A DNA stretch of 64,000 bases from positions 246,733,827 through 246,797,826 of the forward strand of contig CP136064.1 of NCBI GenBank assembly GCA_032622095.1. Reading direction: 5' to 3'. The translations under genes were made by a program, and so were the position numbers. The DNA comes from Siphonodentalium dalli. Lineage: Eukaryota; Mollusca; Scaphopoda; Gadilida; Siphonodentaliidae. Below, piece after piece: positions 1 through 11,830 of this stretch (positions are counted from its first letter, which is position 1; each line of letters begins with the position of its first letter). Below the pieces are notes generated by a model. It was not told the origin of the DNA, did not search any database, and was given only the letters and a program-made list of their open reading frames with translations.

Positions 1-30
1 AGAACCGTGGGTTCGAATTTTACCTCACGA
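1..30 (+). repeat. Possible tRNA-derived SINE remnant (box B-like)
   Basis: The window opens with GTGGGTTCGAAT, which resembles the T-arm/box B of a tRNA or tRNA-derived SINE. The 3' half of the stem is poorly paired and the box A side lies outside the window. It could be chance. Confidence 0.25.
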
Positions 31-1003
31 CACAACAAAAGCATGCAATAATGTTAACTTGTTCACACAACTGTGTTGTTCTATATTTATTGCACGCTCT
101 GAAGATTGAAATATTGAAATTTGGGTCGATATTGTTTTATTTAATTGAACAAACGTGAGCTTTATGCAGACTATACGTCATAATTTAGTGAAGAAATTTT
201 CTGTTAAAGGGGAAGGAAACCCTCAACAAATCAGGCTGTTATTATATTTAGTAATCAACCATGGGTGCGATAAAACACCTCTCATTTCTCAGTTATGCTC
301 AAACACAACGATATCATAATACATATCAATACGATATCAATACCAAACTCCTGCTAATTACGGCGCGTCCATTTTCATAAGATCATGACGTCAGGGCCTC
401 ACTTCGCATTACTCATCGTTTGTACAGATATTTATAAAGGCTATCGCACTAAAATTTTGGCGTGTTTGTTTGTTAATCTGCAATCACGGCATATTGAAGA
501 CTACATACATGTATTATAAGCCAATTGATTTACATTAAATATTTGAACAGTTAATTTACGACCAGTTAATGGTCGCATAACATTTGAATGTGACAATCTC
601 GTCAAACTCACACAACTTCTATATTTGCAAATAAGACAACCAAACAATCTTTCACGAATTAAACTTTAATTTATTCACAACAGATAATCATTTATTGTGC
701 ACAACAAACATTCAATCTGCTGTTTTATATATTTTCATATCTAAAAAAAAGACTATCGTACGCAATACAGTTTAGCGTCAAACAGCCAAGTGATGCTGTG
801 ATGTCACAAACTATAAATGGAAGTAATATTTCTTCAAAAATGGCGGCGTTAAGTTACTGGCATAACTGCTTGGGCGGGTTAGTTTGAGATGCCATATCTC
901 CAATCTTGTGCAGGGATTTGCGCTGAAATTTTATTCACGAACAGAGAACAGCTTGCTTCATGCAAATACATTTTCATTATGTGATAGATTCCTTCCCCTT
1001 TAT
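31..1003. other. Non-coding AT-rich stretch
   Basis: No exon, RNA gene or recognised repeat was found here. A FAM126 exon 1 was looked for on the + strand and not seen. If the FAM126 gene begins upstream of the window, this is intron. Confidence 0.4.
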
Positions 1004-1004
1004 A

Positions 1005-1219
1005 CAGTAATGCCCTAAGTAATCGACTCCTTAACCACAGCAGAATTATGGGTAACTTTTTAGGATTTAGTCGGAAATATGACTTGTGTTGCCATTCATC
1101 GGAAAGCTCTCGGGGAGAGCTTTCCGATGAATGGCAACAAGCCATATTTCCGACTAAATCCTGAAAAGTTACCCATAATTCTGCTGTGGTTAAGGAGTCG
1201 ATTACTTAGGGCATTACTG
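1005..1219. mobile_element. Family A palindromic element, copy 1 (TA-flanked, mariner-like MITE)
   Basis: Almost the whole element is one inverted repeat. It starts CAGTAATGCCCTAAG, ends with the complement, and is flanked by TA on both sides. Arms of about 105 bp meet at a short centre (CTCGGGGAG). A TA duplication with CAG/CTG ends is typical of Tc1/mariner-type MITEs. It has no coding capacity. Short reading frames across it are shadows of the palindrome. Confidence 0.85.
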
Positions 1220-1341
1220 TAGTTGACGTTTTTGACTTAATCGGTTTGTATTTTTCAAGGACAATACAACAATATTTATTGATCGTTTTGACATCTTCTG
1301 TATTTTGCTATATTTTGTTGGATGTGCAATAATATTACATA

Positions 1342-4300
1342 ATAGTGTGGTCGTCGGAGGGTTAGACCCAGAAGAAATTGGTAAAGAAGCGGTTTTGGTG
1401 TCATTCGACGCGGGAGAATCTCGTGTATAACATATCCAAAATCCGCTTTGGGCAAAATTCAGGATCCAACATGGCGTCCAACATGGCTGCCGTTAGTCAA
1501 AAGATACTCTGACTGAGATTAATTCGATAATAGTGAGAACAAATGTTGTCATATGTATACAAATGTATACATTTTTGCAAAGGTAAAATATTGTGCCACC
1601 TGTTTATGGCAAAAATGGAACCCCTCGTCCCAGATGGCCGCCAAAATGGCGGCCTAAACTCGAACATTTGAAGTTTTTGCCTAATATCTTAAAGATCAAT
1701 TCCTGTTGTTTGATAATGGTTCAGACTAGCGACTTTGATTAGGTTTATTCATGTTAATTCAGCATTGGAGCAATGAAAGATACCATAAATGGGGTCCCAG
1801 ACTCATCTACACCCTCAAAAATTCGATTTTACAGAACGCGGTATAAAATTCAACAAAACTCGCCATTGTGATTACAGTCATATATCAACAAGAAATGGAC
1901 AGAACTGTACAATGTAAGTTGGGCATACCAATATCTATAATTACTCCAATTCAATGAAACCCAAATTGGCGCTTTGTCTCAAAATGGCGGTCAAAATATG
2001 GAAAATGGCAGATATTGACATGCAATGACATGTCTAATAGATTAGATCATAGTTTACTCCGGTCGTTCACTAATAAGTTATAATGAATGCGGTATGAAAT
2101 TTACACCAAAATCGACTTTGGGGTTCTGGTCACATTTGATATTTAGGGATGAGCAGATCTTGTCTACAAAATAATTGATCGTTTCTTTTATTTGTGAACA
2201 TTCCATCTCAAATAGACCAAAAGAAAAAATAAATGTTATCTAATATCGCTTCCAAAACCAAAATGGTAGAGTCTGCCCAGCTTATCACATAATGGAAGTG
2301 GTGGATGCGGTTGATAGTTGGCTAATATACATGTATATGGCTCATATACATCAAAACTATTTATTTTCAATCTTTTGGTGGCTTCCCGCGGGTTGACAAA
2401 ATCTCGACGCATCAGTGCTATAATGTCGTAACTCCATTATGGCGGGAAATGAGTATTTGATACCATTCGAATCGTGAGAAAAATCCAATCCGATGGGCCA
2501 AACTGTCTTTGCATTGGATGACAAATATTCGCACAAACCAGTGAAGCAAATGTATCTCCAGCGATCTTTACAATTATTCGTGCTATGAGGTCGTAGGTCC
2601 AACAGCAGCCAATCGGACGCTTCAGGTTGTCCACGTGACTTCTGTTTTGTGTTTGTGAATTCTCCTAAAATGTGTGCTATATTGTAGTATCTCTATGTTA
2701 GTCACGTGATCATTTGGTGATTTAAATTTTTGTGATTGTTCCACACATTTCTGTATGATGATACACATGGGTGAATTTTCATAGTGTAGAATAGGCACTT
2801 TTTAGTTCATAGACACATGCGATTGCCACCATATTTAGCTTAATCTGCATTTATTAGCACAACTTCATTATAGCACGGAAACGAATCGTCGCTGGCATAC
2901 GCAAAATGTCATATCTCCAAACAAGCTATTGCTTTTTAAAAGAAAACTAGGGAGTAAACAGAAAACAATATGTGGTTCAATGAGCAGCTAATGTCAGTTT
3001 TCATTGGGATAAATACAACAATACGTCATGCTTTGTCAACATTAGGAGAAATGTTGTCTAAAAACTTCAACCTTCATTTTCTCGGAAAATTGAAAATGTG
3101 GGTTACATTATAGCACTGATGCGACGAAATATTAACTATTCGGGCTCGGCCATCATTTTCAAGTTTCAAGCTGGAACTAAATGTAGCCCATGGATTCCCC
3201 ATTTCGACATGTAAGAAAAGTAGTTTTACTCTGATCTTTTCCCATATATCAACTCTCCGGTAAATGGTGATCTCTTATGTTCTAGAAAATACGTGTGCCA
3301 AATACATATATGTATGAAGAAACTATCCCCATACATTGTTTACACATCGACTCCGTATAAAGTATGTGGAGGTTTTCTTGGACAAGCGGGATTTTCAAAC
3401 CTCGAAACCGTCCGTACAAACAATAAAAGTTAATAGGAAATGACGTTGGATGTAGGTCTAGAGTACGTCGTCCGCATGAAACAGTTTTCGTGTCATTAAT
3501 TTGCACATATTTCGTGCTCTGATGAGCATGGATGAACGCCTTATGTGGCAGTTTGATTGTCTAGCATCCGGAAAATAACATGTTCATTGTTCACATTTCT
3601 TAGACAAACATGTTGTTAATCACCATGATCATGTGGCATTTCTATCCAATGACAACCTTGAAATACCAGTTCATCAAGCTAAATGGTTGATACCTTTACG
3701 CCTACGGGTCAGATCCAGCCGTGGCGCACATTGTGTCTACATATCATTGATGAAATAATTCACTAAATGTGTAGAAGATATCGGTGCGTCTATATATTTA
3801 CTAGAATGTTTCTATCCACATGTATATACCCACAATCGCATGACACGGAATTGTCACATGGAGTGTGAAGGGTATACAATGTACGTGCGAATTTTCATAT
3901 TTCCTCTTGATATTGAAGAAAATAATTTTACTTTGAAACTCCCCAGCTCCGATAACCAACTTGCCCACCAATTAAGTAAACCCCAGATTATTCGCTTTTC
4001 CCTCCTGTCCTTTTCACTTTCGCCAGCACTGGAAAACACATTAGAGCATGATGCTTCCGGACTAGACCACCGATGCCCATATATTTGATGTTCCGAATAG
4101 TCGTTATAAGTAGAAATATTGACACTGTGTTTTCAAATAATCCAGATTTGTAGCAATTTAATTTCTTTTTAATTAATTTCCAGATAGTCCCTCGTAATAA
4201 GTGTTGTATCCTGCAGTAGATACTGCTTAGTTGGAACATTTCGGGCTGAACTGATTGTGGTAGTAGATTATTGGCAACACGTTTAATAGGTCTGTCATCG

Positions 4301-5386
4301 TTGGCTCACAACCGAAGTGTTGTTTCGGCTTTCCTCTGAGCAGAACTTAAATTTCGACAATTTTCGGTGGCCATTTTGGTAGCCATCTTAGCATTATGAA
4401 TCGTGATTGGCTACTCATACCCACACAAAACATTGATTTCAATCAATGATGTGTATTGGTGCCGAATTGGCGTTTTGTCGAATGGGTTTTCGTGAATAAC
4501 TACATATTTGCCATTTTCATTATTATTGGCGACCACGTTGGACGCCATCTTGAATGCTGTATTTTCCCCAAAACGGATTTTAGCGGATTTTGGATATGTT
4601 ATACACGAGATTCTTCCGCGTCGAATGACAACAAAACCACTTCTTTACAATTCCTTCTGGGTCTAACCCTCTGACGACCATTCTAAATATCTGCCATTTT
4701 CCATATTTTGACCGCCATTTTGGCAGCCATTTTAAGACAAAGCGCCAATTTGGGTTTCATTGAATTGGAGCATAAGTATGCCCAACTTATATTGTACAGT
4801 TCTGTCCATTTCTTGTTGATATATGACTGGAATCCCAATGGCGATTTTTGTGGAATTTTATACCGCGTTCTGTAAAATCAAATTTTTGAGGGTGTAGATG
4901 AGTCTGGGACCCCATTTATGGTATCTTTCATTGCTCCAATGATGAATTAACATGAATAAGTCTAATCAATGTCGCCAGTCTGAACCATTATCAAACAACA
5001 GGAATTGATCTTTAAGATATTAGGCAAAAACTTCAAATTTTCGAGTTTAGGCCGCCATTTTGGCAGCCATCTGGGGCGAGGGGTTCCATTTTTTCTATAG
5101 ATATGTGGCATAATACTTTACCTTCGCAAAAATGTTTACATTTGTATAAATATGGCAACATTTGTTCTCATTATGTCGAATTAATCTCAGTCAGAATCTC
5201 TTTTGACTAAAAGCGGCCATGTTGGACGCCATCTTGGATCCTGGATTTTGCCCACAGCGGATTTTAGCGGATTTTGGATATGTTGTAGCAGAGATTCTCC
5301 TGCGTTGAATGACACCGAGATCGCTTCTTTACCAATTTCTTCTGGGTCAACCCCTTTTTTTGCGTACCACGACCACACTATAAGAG
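1342..5386. mobile_element. 4-kb element with long inverted arms
   Basis: Positions 1342-2030 recur, inverted and diverged, at 4676-5386, giving arms of roughly 700 bp around 2.6 kb of unique DNA. The outer ends read ATAGTGTGGTCG on the left and its complement on the right. A 130-bp module from the outer end (around 5217-5349) is repeated at 4540-4672. The arms contain several CAAAATGGCGGC-type motifs. No transposase frame was found between the arms. I could not define a target duplication, so the class is unknown; Mutator-like or foldback elements are options. Confidence 0.65.
2031..4539. other. Unique interior of the 4-kb inverted-arm element
   Basis: About 2.5 kb lies between the arms. 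Reading frames here are all under 85 codons, show no recognisable domain, and run on both strands. Nothing supports a gene. It may be host sequence captured between two inverted copies rather than part of one element. Confidence 0.4.
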
Positions 5387-5534
5387 TCATTGAAACAAGT
5401 CTCATAAAAAAAAAAAAAAATTGTCGTTGGAAGTGTTGTTCTGGAACTATGGAAAAGGTGTTAGGATGAAAGACAATCCTGAGCAACAGTTGTGTTACGA
5501 TTGTTGTATTTACAGACTACAAACATATATGGTA

Positions 5535-5714
5535 CAGTAATGCTCTAATTAATCGACTCCTTAACCACAGCAGAATTATGGGTAACTTTTCAGGATTTAG
5601 TTGGAAATATGGCTTGTTGCCATTCATCGGAAAGCTCTCCCCTTCCGACTAAATCCTGAAAAGTTACCCATAATTCTGCTGTGGTTAAGGAGTTGATTAT
5701 TTGGACCATTACTG
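5535..5714. mobile_element. Family A palindromic element, copy 2
   Basis: TA-flanked, starting CAGTAATGCTCTAATT and ending with a complementary ACCATTACTG. Part of the right arm next to the centre is deleted, so the left arm is longer. Confidence 0.8.
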
Positions 5715-6380
5715 TACCTTGTGCTTTCCATATAACCCCATATTACAGGCCATATTTGTTGTCAACTCGCTCGGACTGCAACCAAACAGTTATCACTCAC
5801 ATACGTTTATGATATGACGTCTTTATGAATAATATTGATCTGAGCTTATTTTTTTATCATTGTACTTTTGTTTTTTGCAAATCTGACAAAAGATTATTTT
5901 GTGTTAGTTGCATTTGATTTCACATATTAAACAATTTTTGTCTTATTATGGTGTTATCTTGGTAGTAATCCACACCAATTTGGTAAAAACTCATGGAATA
6001 ATGACCATTGAAGAAATATTTCTCCCATGTATGAAATTTAGGCCATAAATACTTTGCATGATATACTTTCATAACTTCTAAAATCTCTTTGACATTTGAT
6101 AGTTTTTTATCCAAATTTTATCAAACTGAAGTTTATTATTAATCAATTAAGGTTACAATCAATTACTGGACTAACCATATTCAAGTCACAAAAGGGTTAA
6201 GGTAGCAGAGTTTTCTCTCAGGAGAATATAACAATGGTGTTCCAGCTTATATTGGAGGTATATCTTACCATTGTATGAATATTTAAAGGGCAACTTTGCA
6301 TCCCCCCTCTGCCTCAGTGCTCCTGCACCTTTGGTTTACTTTATGTATTTACTATATTTACTTTATAATATCATTACATT
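5715..6380. other. Non-coding AT-rich stretch
   Basis: No exon or known repeat was recognised. A 64-codon frame on the minus strand (5920-6114) is rich in aromatic residues but resembles no family I know and has no splice or start context to support it. Confidence 0.35.
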
Positions 6381-6552
6381 TGAAGACGGGGTCTATCTCC
6401 CCAAAGTCAAATTTTGTATGTGATTTGAGAAGAATTCCCTCACTAACACTTATTGACAGAACGGGGATTTACACAGCGTTGACAATTTTAGCATACTATA
6501 CTCAACAAAATGACAGCAAATCAGAAGTTCTGAACTATTGTGTTTAATTTGA

Positions 6553-6692
6553 CTGATGTTTGCCATGTGTGTTGTTGTTATGTGTGTTGTTGCCATGTGT
6601 GTTGTTGTTATGTGTGTTGTTGTTATGTGTGTTGTTGCCATGTGTGTTGTTGCCATGTGTGTTGTTGCCATGTGTGTTGTTGTTATGTGTGT
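6553..6692. repeat. 15-bp minisatellite
   Basis: About nine tandem units of ATGTGTGTTGTTGCC or ATGTGTGTTGTTGTT. Two unit types differing only in the last two bases alternate irregularly. Read on the minus strand it encodes Thr-His repeats, which are a by-product of the repeat and not a gene. Confidence 0.9.
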
Positions 6693-6875
6693 TTGAACAT
6701 TTATGTTGATAAATAATTGAAGAACCAAAGCACGCCGTTTTGCAAAATAGTTCATTGGTTCTAGCAGTTCTAGTGGGACTTTCCAAACTTAAGTTACGAA
6801 ATTACACAAACTTTGTTCGATATTTTGTGTGATTGATAAGGGCAACATGTGATCTGTTCGATTTGTGTATATATA

Positions 6876-7077
6876 CAGTAATGTCCTAATTAATCGACTG
6901 CTTAACCACAGCAGAATTATGGATAACTTTTCAGGATTTAGTCGGAAATATGGCTTGTTGCCATTCATCGGGGAGAGCTTTCTGATGAATGGCAACAAGC
7001 CATATTTCCGAATAAATCCTGAAAAGTTACCCATAATTCTGCTGTGGTTAAGCAGTCGATTAACTAGGGCATTACTA
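6876..7077. mobile_element. Family A palindromic element, copy 3
   Basis: Inserted within the family F repeat. Both arms carry the same variant, CGACTGCTTAACC on the left and GGTTAAGCAGTCG on the right, instead of the usual CGACTCCTTAACC. The right terminus reads ATTACTATA, so its last G is mutated. Confidence 0.8.
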
Positions 7078-7092
7078 TATATTAATATCGTG

Positions 7093-7117
7093 CAAGCCTG
7101 AGTTTAGTGTGCCTGTC
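7093..7117. mobile_element. 25-bp family C solo end with target duplication
   Basis: Only the first 25 bp of a family C end (CAAGCCTGAGTTTAGTG...) remain. They are flanked by ATATCGTG and ATATCATG, a 7/8 match of the 8-bp target duplication. The paralogous copy near 44268 has a single uninterrupted ATATCGTG, which confirms the insertion site. This looks like an internal deletion or abortive excision. Confidence 0.7.
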
Positions 7118-7215
7118 ATATCATGGCAGTCCACCAAATGTGGGTAAAATGTCGCCGGTGGCTGCGGTCTTATCGAGTCATCAAGGGAGATAAACATGCA
7201 TGGTGTTTGGAGTCC

Positions 7216-9010
7216 TGAATTTATGCATGTTTTGTTGATTATTTATAGTTTCCTCATATCCTCCTTGCTTGATCGGCATCACACTTGAGTTTATTATTGT
7301 TTTTTCAGATTTTATTATTTTGTTGTTAGCTTGTAGCTGAATGCTGTTTGTGATAACTGTGAATGAAAATCATGATATTGTTGATATTTTTTATTTGAAT
7401 GAAAATTTTATTATGAGTTTACATGTATCACTTTTTATATTCTTCAAAATCTAAGTATGTCTATACAAGGACAAGAGGGGAACTCAAAGGATGAGCTTGT
7501 TCATTGACAACAAACACTATTGTCCAGATTCAAATGGGCTGTTATAAACGTAAACAACCAATAATCAACGTGAACAATATATTGTCAAGAAGGTGGAATT
7601 GATATCAATAAATACAGGTAGTTGAGATATGAGGTGTTAAAGTTTCCAATATCTTCACATATCTCTGCGATAGGATAAGTAAACTAAAAATTTAAATTTT
7701 TGCGACATTGTTGTAAAATGTTAGTATGTCATGGAAGCCTATACTAGGTGGACTATTGACAGCCTGATCAGATTGACAATAGTTGGACCAAGCTTTTGGG
7801 TTCTTACTTGGATACATGTATATATATTAAAAGACAAAATTAACTACATCTCTTTCTCGGTTCATCAATTAGTTATTTCTATTCAGTTGAATTTATTCCA
7901 AATTTTTTGTGACAATTCCTGTCCTGAAATACAGAATGATGGATGTTTGGAAATAAAAATTGAAAACAAGGAATGTGTAGTCACAGTTACTATACAACTT
8001 GATAGGAGCATCCATTCCTCAAATTGGAATGTCATTCTTTGAAAACTACATTTTCAGTTTTATATATTTCCATGTAATATTGTGCTTCATTTATTTTTTT
8101 AAAGGCCTAAAAATATCCATGTTTCACTGACATACTGACTCAGAATTCACATAAATAAAAATTATCTGACTTCAAAAGAGAAAATAACTACATATACATT
8201 ATCTGATCATATTTTCACTGACCCAGGGGACATTGATGGATAACTACATAAATAACAACTCTGAGATGATTATAAAATATTTAATTATCCAATCAGAAAC
8301 ATGGATCCTTATTCTGGGCCAAGTCAGTACATTCAGCATTGTCTATAGACCCCAACCCTGATGTCTGAAATGATTTTGCATGTTTCTTTATAAAGAGATA
8401 AAATGATATAATCTTATTGTTGGATTATCCTTAAAATTATCACCATGTTTCAATCTTCCCGATGAAAGATGAATTCAGGGTTCCAGGCTAATTTTTATGA
8501 AACCTATTTGACTTTTTATTTGGGTTCTAGTGTATATTATTAGTTATCTTCGGCAACATCGCCAAGGGGTTCAAAAAGAGACATCCAGGTATTAAATCTC
8601 CATGTACCCCACGACGTTGCCGGAGATAACGATTTTGTCCCCACAACAATAACCATGTCTCCTTAATTTAAGTGTTTTTCATAAGTTCTCTGATTAATTC
8701 ACACCAATAAGAATATAATTCAGTAGCTGACCTAAGGATCCGGCGTCAGGTGACGTCAAATTCGGCGTGTGAGAGCAACGTCATGATTGGTGGAAACTGC
8801 CAGTTCAAGGGTCATTCATATACCCCCGATGTTTCACGTGCTCGTATACCCCCGATGTTTGGCGCACGTTCTCATATTCCCCTTTGTCAAGGGTGATGGG
8901 GGACATGGTGATTTAAACGTGGCATTGTAGCTAATCAGATTGATAGTTACAACCGGATGTAGGGACAAAATAACATATTTGGAACAAGAAGTGCTACAAG
9001 AAAGATGCTA
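7216..9010. other. Non-coding stretch with a small foldback
   Basis: No exon was recognised. A 103-codon frame at 7731-8042 has no domain or splice context. A short inverted repeat at about 8541-8628 (GTTATCTTCGGCAAC against GTTGCCGGAGATAAC) surrounds about 60 bp and may be a small foldback element. Confidence 0.4.
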
Positions 9011-9170
9011 CAGTAATGCTCTAAGTAATCGACTTCTTAACCACAGCAGAATTATGGGTAACTTTTCAGAATTTAGTCGGAAATATGGCTTGTTGCCATT
9101 CATTGGAAAGCTCTCATAATTACCCATAATTCTGCTGTGGTTAAGAAGTCGATTACTTAGAGCATTACTG
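9011..9170. mobile_element. Family A palindromic element, copy 4
   Basis: Starts CAGTAATGCTCTAAGT after TA and ends AGCATTACTG. Both arms carry the CTTCTTAACC variant symmetrically. The centre of the right arm is deleted. Confidence 0.8.
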
Positions 9171-9426
9171 AATTTTGTTTTATATTGAATGTTCTATTCA
9201 ATTATTTCATATATATTCAATGTTTTATAAGGACACCAAAATTTATTTTGTTAATTTTTCAATAACAGAATGATATACTTTGTTATATATTGGTCTAGTT
9301 TATATGTCATATTTGGTTTTCAACATTTTTTCAACAGAATTAAAAAGCAGAAAACGACGTTAAATTAGATGTTTTATGTTTGTTGTTTTTGTAACTGAAT
9401 GTTTGGAACCCTGAATGCATCTTTAA
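9171..9426. other. Short non-coding stretch
   Basis: AT-rich, with several TTTTATAT-type motifs. No exon or known repeat was recognised. Confidence 0.35.
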
Positions 9427-9763
9427 CCCTTTACCCAACAAACCGGCCAAATAAAGCTTCAACAGCCTAAAATATCTTCGGTCTGTCTCAATAGAACCAT
9501 ACAAATATGGATATCATTGGAACCGGCTCCTTGACCACATTGTGATAGTTACAGTTATGCCCTGTGCCAATGCATTCTCTTATATATGCGAGTCGACCAT
9601 AGGTCGCCTCGCATATATAAGAGAATGCATTGGCCTAAAAAAAAAAAATTTAACACTTTTTACCATTTTTTCTTACATTCTTTAACAATTTTATAATTTT
9701 TAATGGTCGACTCGCATATATAAGAGAATGCATTGGCACAGGGCCCTTCTGTTGGGTAAAGGG
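9427..9763. mobile_element. Family B1 TTAA-type element, copy 1
   Basis: Left end TTAA-CCCTTTACCCAACA; right end TGTTGGGTAAAGGG, with the following TTAA mutated to AATA. Inside are two hairpins built on CCAATGCATTCTCTTATATA, separated by an A/T-rich spacer containing TTCTTACATTCTTTAACA. TTAA targets with CCC-ends are characteristic of piggyBac-type elements. It is non-autonomous. Confidence 0.75.
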
Positions 9764-10649
9764 AATACAGTCTGTCTCAGAATATAATTATTGGAGTCTT
9801 TAGTGAAGTTGCAACAAATTTCTGTTCAAAATTATATTATGAAGTATTAAAATCAAATGCCCTAAAATTGTTGATTAGATCAGCCTCGTTATTATTGAAA
9901 ATAATTAAGCATTATATGATCTATTAATTCCACCCAGAACCTTGTTTATCGCGGAGGAGTGGTAGTACAATTGTGCTGATGCCTTCAAGATGAGAACAAA
10001 ATCTATATGTGGCACTATTTGAACTATTCTTGACTTTTTTTAAACTAAATTTTGATGAATGTTGGATTTTCAGACTCAAGAACTCCTTGAAGGGCAATTC
10101 CATACTACAATGTGATTAAAAATATTATAAATGGTACTTGTATATAGGTCAATAACATTCTTATTTAATAGGGGCCCAAAATTAAAAATAAAATGTTCTG
10201 AGGCCACAAAATGGGGTTCAGGCAGGTTCAGGCCCTTAAAAATGGAACTTCAACCCCATTTATAAAAACAAAACAAAAAGTCAGCACCACTGAATTCCTA
10301 ATTGAAAAGTACTCTAAAATCAGTATTAAACTGAAGGTGGTTGTATCTTCCCTAAAGAGCTCAATTGTGAAACCGACTAGTATTTATGTAATGAAAGTAT
10401 CCTTATTTTGTTTAGTTTTGGCAAATATCCCGCACATATCACTTTGTAAGCAGATCTGTAGAGTAATTAAATTGTACATGCATCTTTCCATATTTGGTAA
10501 GTTATTCATACCATTTTAAAATTGTGGATTATGGATGTGATAAATGACATTTGACTACAGGTTGTCCACTTTCAGTGCCAATACATTTGGCGCCATTCCA
10601 CATCACACAGATGACATGTTTATATGGCTTATTTATGCGTTATTTTCAG
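9764..10649 (+). other. Intron 5' of the FAM126 exon
   Basis: No coding exon is visible. It ends in a good 3' splice site, TTATTTTCAG at 10640-10649, immediately before the exon. A 102-codon frame at 10211-10519 has no recognisable domain. Confidence 0.5.
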
Positions 10650-10784
10650 ACCCTGGATCCAGTATGCCATCAGTTGTTTGAGTTCTACAGATCGAAGGAA
10701 GTTGAGTTGCGCAGATTCACTTTAGAATACATTCCATCTCTGATATGGCTGTATCTGTCCTCCCTCAGTCTCAATGATAAACGC
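10650..10784 (+). CDS. FAM126A/B-like: FAM126 (hyccin) homologue, internal coding exon
   Basis: This exon encodes 45 residues beginning [14 protein letters not shown], continuing through [16 protein letters not shown] and ending NDKR. The [13 protein letters not shown] motif and the following helix match the N-terminal domain of hyccin proteins as I know them. FAM126 binds TTC7, and together with EFR3 they recruit and stabilise phosphatidylinositol 4-kinase alpha at the plasma membrane for PI4P synthesis. The exon is bounded by TTTTCAG before 10650 and GTGAGT from 10785. Its length is a multiple of three, with phase 0 at both ends. The next exon, 32 kb downstream, continues the alignment without a gap. 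The N-terminal residues that should precede it were not found in the window. No stop or frameshift is present. Confidence 0.9.
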
Positions 10785-10849
10785 GTGAGTATATACTTAT
10801 TATAAATAATATTCAAGGCTAAAAATTCTGGAAATACCACGAGAAGTAA

Positions 10850-11267
10850 CAAGGCTGGATATAGTGTGTCTGAAATTTGCAGAATGAGGTCCCCCCCCAA
10901 CAGAGGGCTATCACCACCAAATTTACCCTCTGGGGACCTCATTCTGCTTAGGGCGCCTTCATCTGGGAAGTATCTATAGTCTCAAATTAACATTGTTTTT
11001 AGTTAATTTTTCCATTATGTTCATTTTCTATATCCCCTAATTTGCAGAAGATAAAATCTATAATCGAGGTGACTATTTGGTTAACATCACCAACTTCAAC
11101 TGGGGAACTTCAATCTGATCCTAGGTCTCCCATAGCCTGAAAAAATGAGGTCCCCTGAGGGTGTATTTGGTGATACTAGCCCACTGTGCGCGATAACGTC
11201 ATCAAATTCACCCTCTGGGGACCTCATTCTGCAAATATCAGACACACTACTAGTATATTCAGGCTTG
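10850..11267. mobile_element. Family C foldback element, copy 1 (long form)
   Basis: The ends are CAAGGCTGGATATAGTGTGTC on the left and the diverged complement ending CAGGCTTG on the right. Each end carries a hairpin on GCAGAATGAGGTCCCC / GGGGACCTCATTCTGC. The 200-bp middle includes ATCGAGGTGACTA and TCTGATCCTAGGTCTCCCAT. Younger copies have 8-bp target duplications, but none is clear here, so the copy is old. It lies only 66 bp after the FAM126 exon donor site. Confidence 0.75.
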
Positions 11268-11488
11268 TCAGCATTCATATTTCATTGTTACTTACAAACT
11301 ACATATAGTTCTTAAGATATTAATTTAAAACATGCCTTTTAGATGTCGCTCCATTTTCAATTACAAAACTGAATCCTCCAAAGGGTTATCTAACTTGAGT
11401 ATTCATCAGAGGCAAAGACACGACAAATCCCTGTCTCAATTTACCGATTATAAGAAAATTGATTTCTCTTTCTCAGCCATTCTCCCAT

Positions 11489-11830
11489 GGGTACATGAGC
11501 AACTTTAAGTACAATACCGTGCAATGAAGATGCTTCTAAACATGGCAGCCATTTCAGTCAATATCATGTCTACAGTCACGACCAAAATTTGTGCTGTCCA
11601 CTAAAATCTGGCGCTAATAATGTAAAGGGTTCATGAGCAACTTTAAGTACAATACCATGCAATGAAGCTGCTTCTAACATCATGACAGTCGTCTCAGTCA
11701 ATATCACGTCTACAGTCACGACCAAAATTTATGCCGTCAACTATAAATCTGGGGCTAATGTAATAATGTAAAGGGTACATGAGCAACTTGAGGTGCAATG
11801 CCATAACTATAAATCTGGGGTTAATTTGGG
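11489..11830. repeat. Tandem repeat of about 136-bp units
   Basis: About 2.5 units begin with TACATGAGCAACTTTAAGTA and contain TACAGTCACGACCAAAATTT. A further partial unit occurs at about 12748-12800 (TACATGAGCCACTTTAGGTA). No coding potential was seen. Confidence 0.75.

Larger units (their letters stand above)
6380..7215. repeat. Family F interspersed repeat, copy 1, with nested insertions
   Basis: This stretch aligns along its length with 43880-44362. Shared landmarks include TGATGGGACTTT/TAGTGGGACTTT, AAACTTAAG near 6783, TTTGTTCGAT, and GTCCACCAAATGTGGGT near 7130. Copy 1 is longer because it holds a minisatellite, a family A element and a 25-bp remnant of family C. Confidence 0.7.

Noticed and set aside
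5920-6114. 64-codon minus-strand frame rich in Y, F and W (KLSNVKEILEVMKVYHAKYL...)
   Set aside because: It looks protein-like by eye but matches no family I know, has no splice or promoter context, and length is within chance for AT-rich DNA.
6450-6786. Thr-His repeat proteins on the minus strand
   Set aside because: By-product of the 15-bp minisatellite.
7731-8042. 103-codon + strand frame
   Set aside because: Composition is that of AT-rich intron and no motif was recognised.
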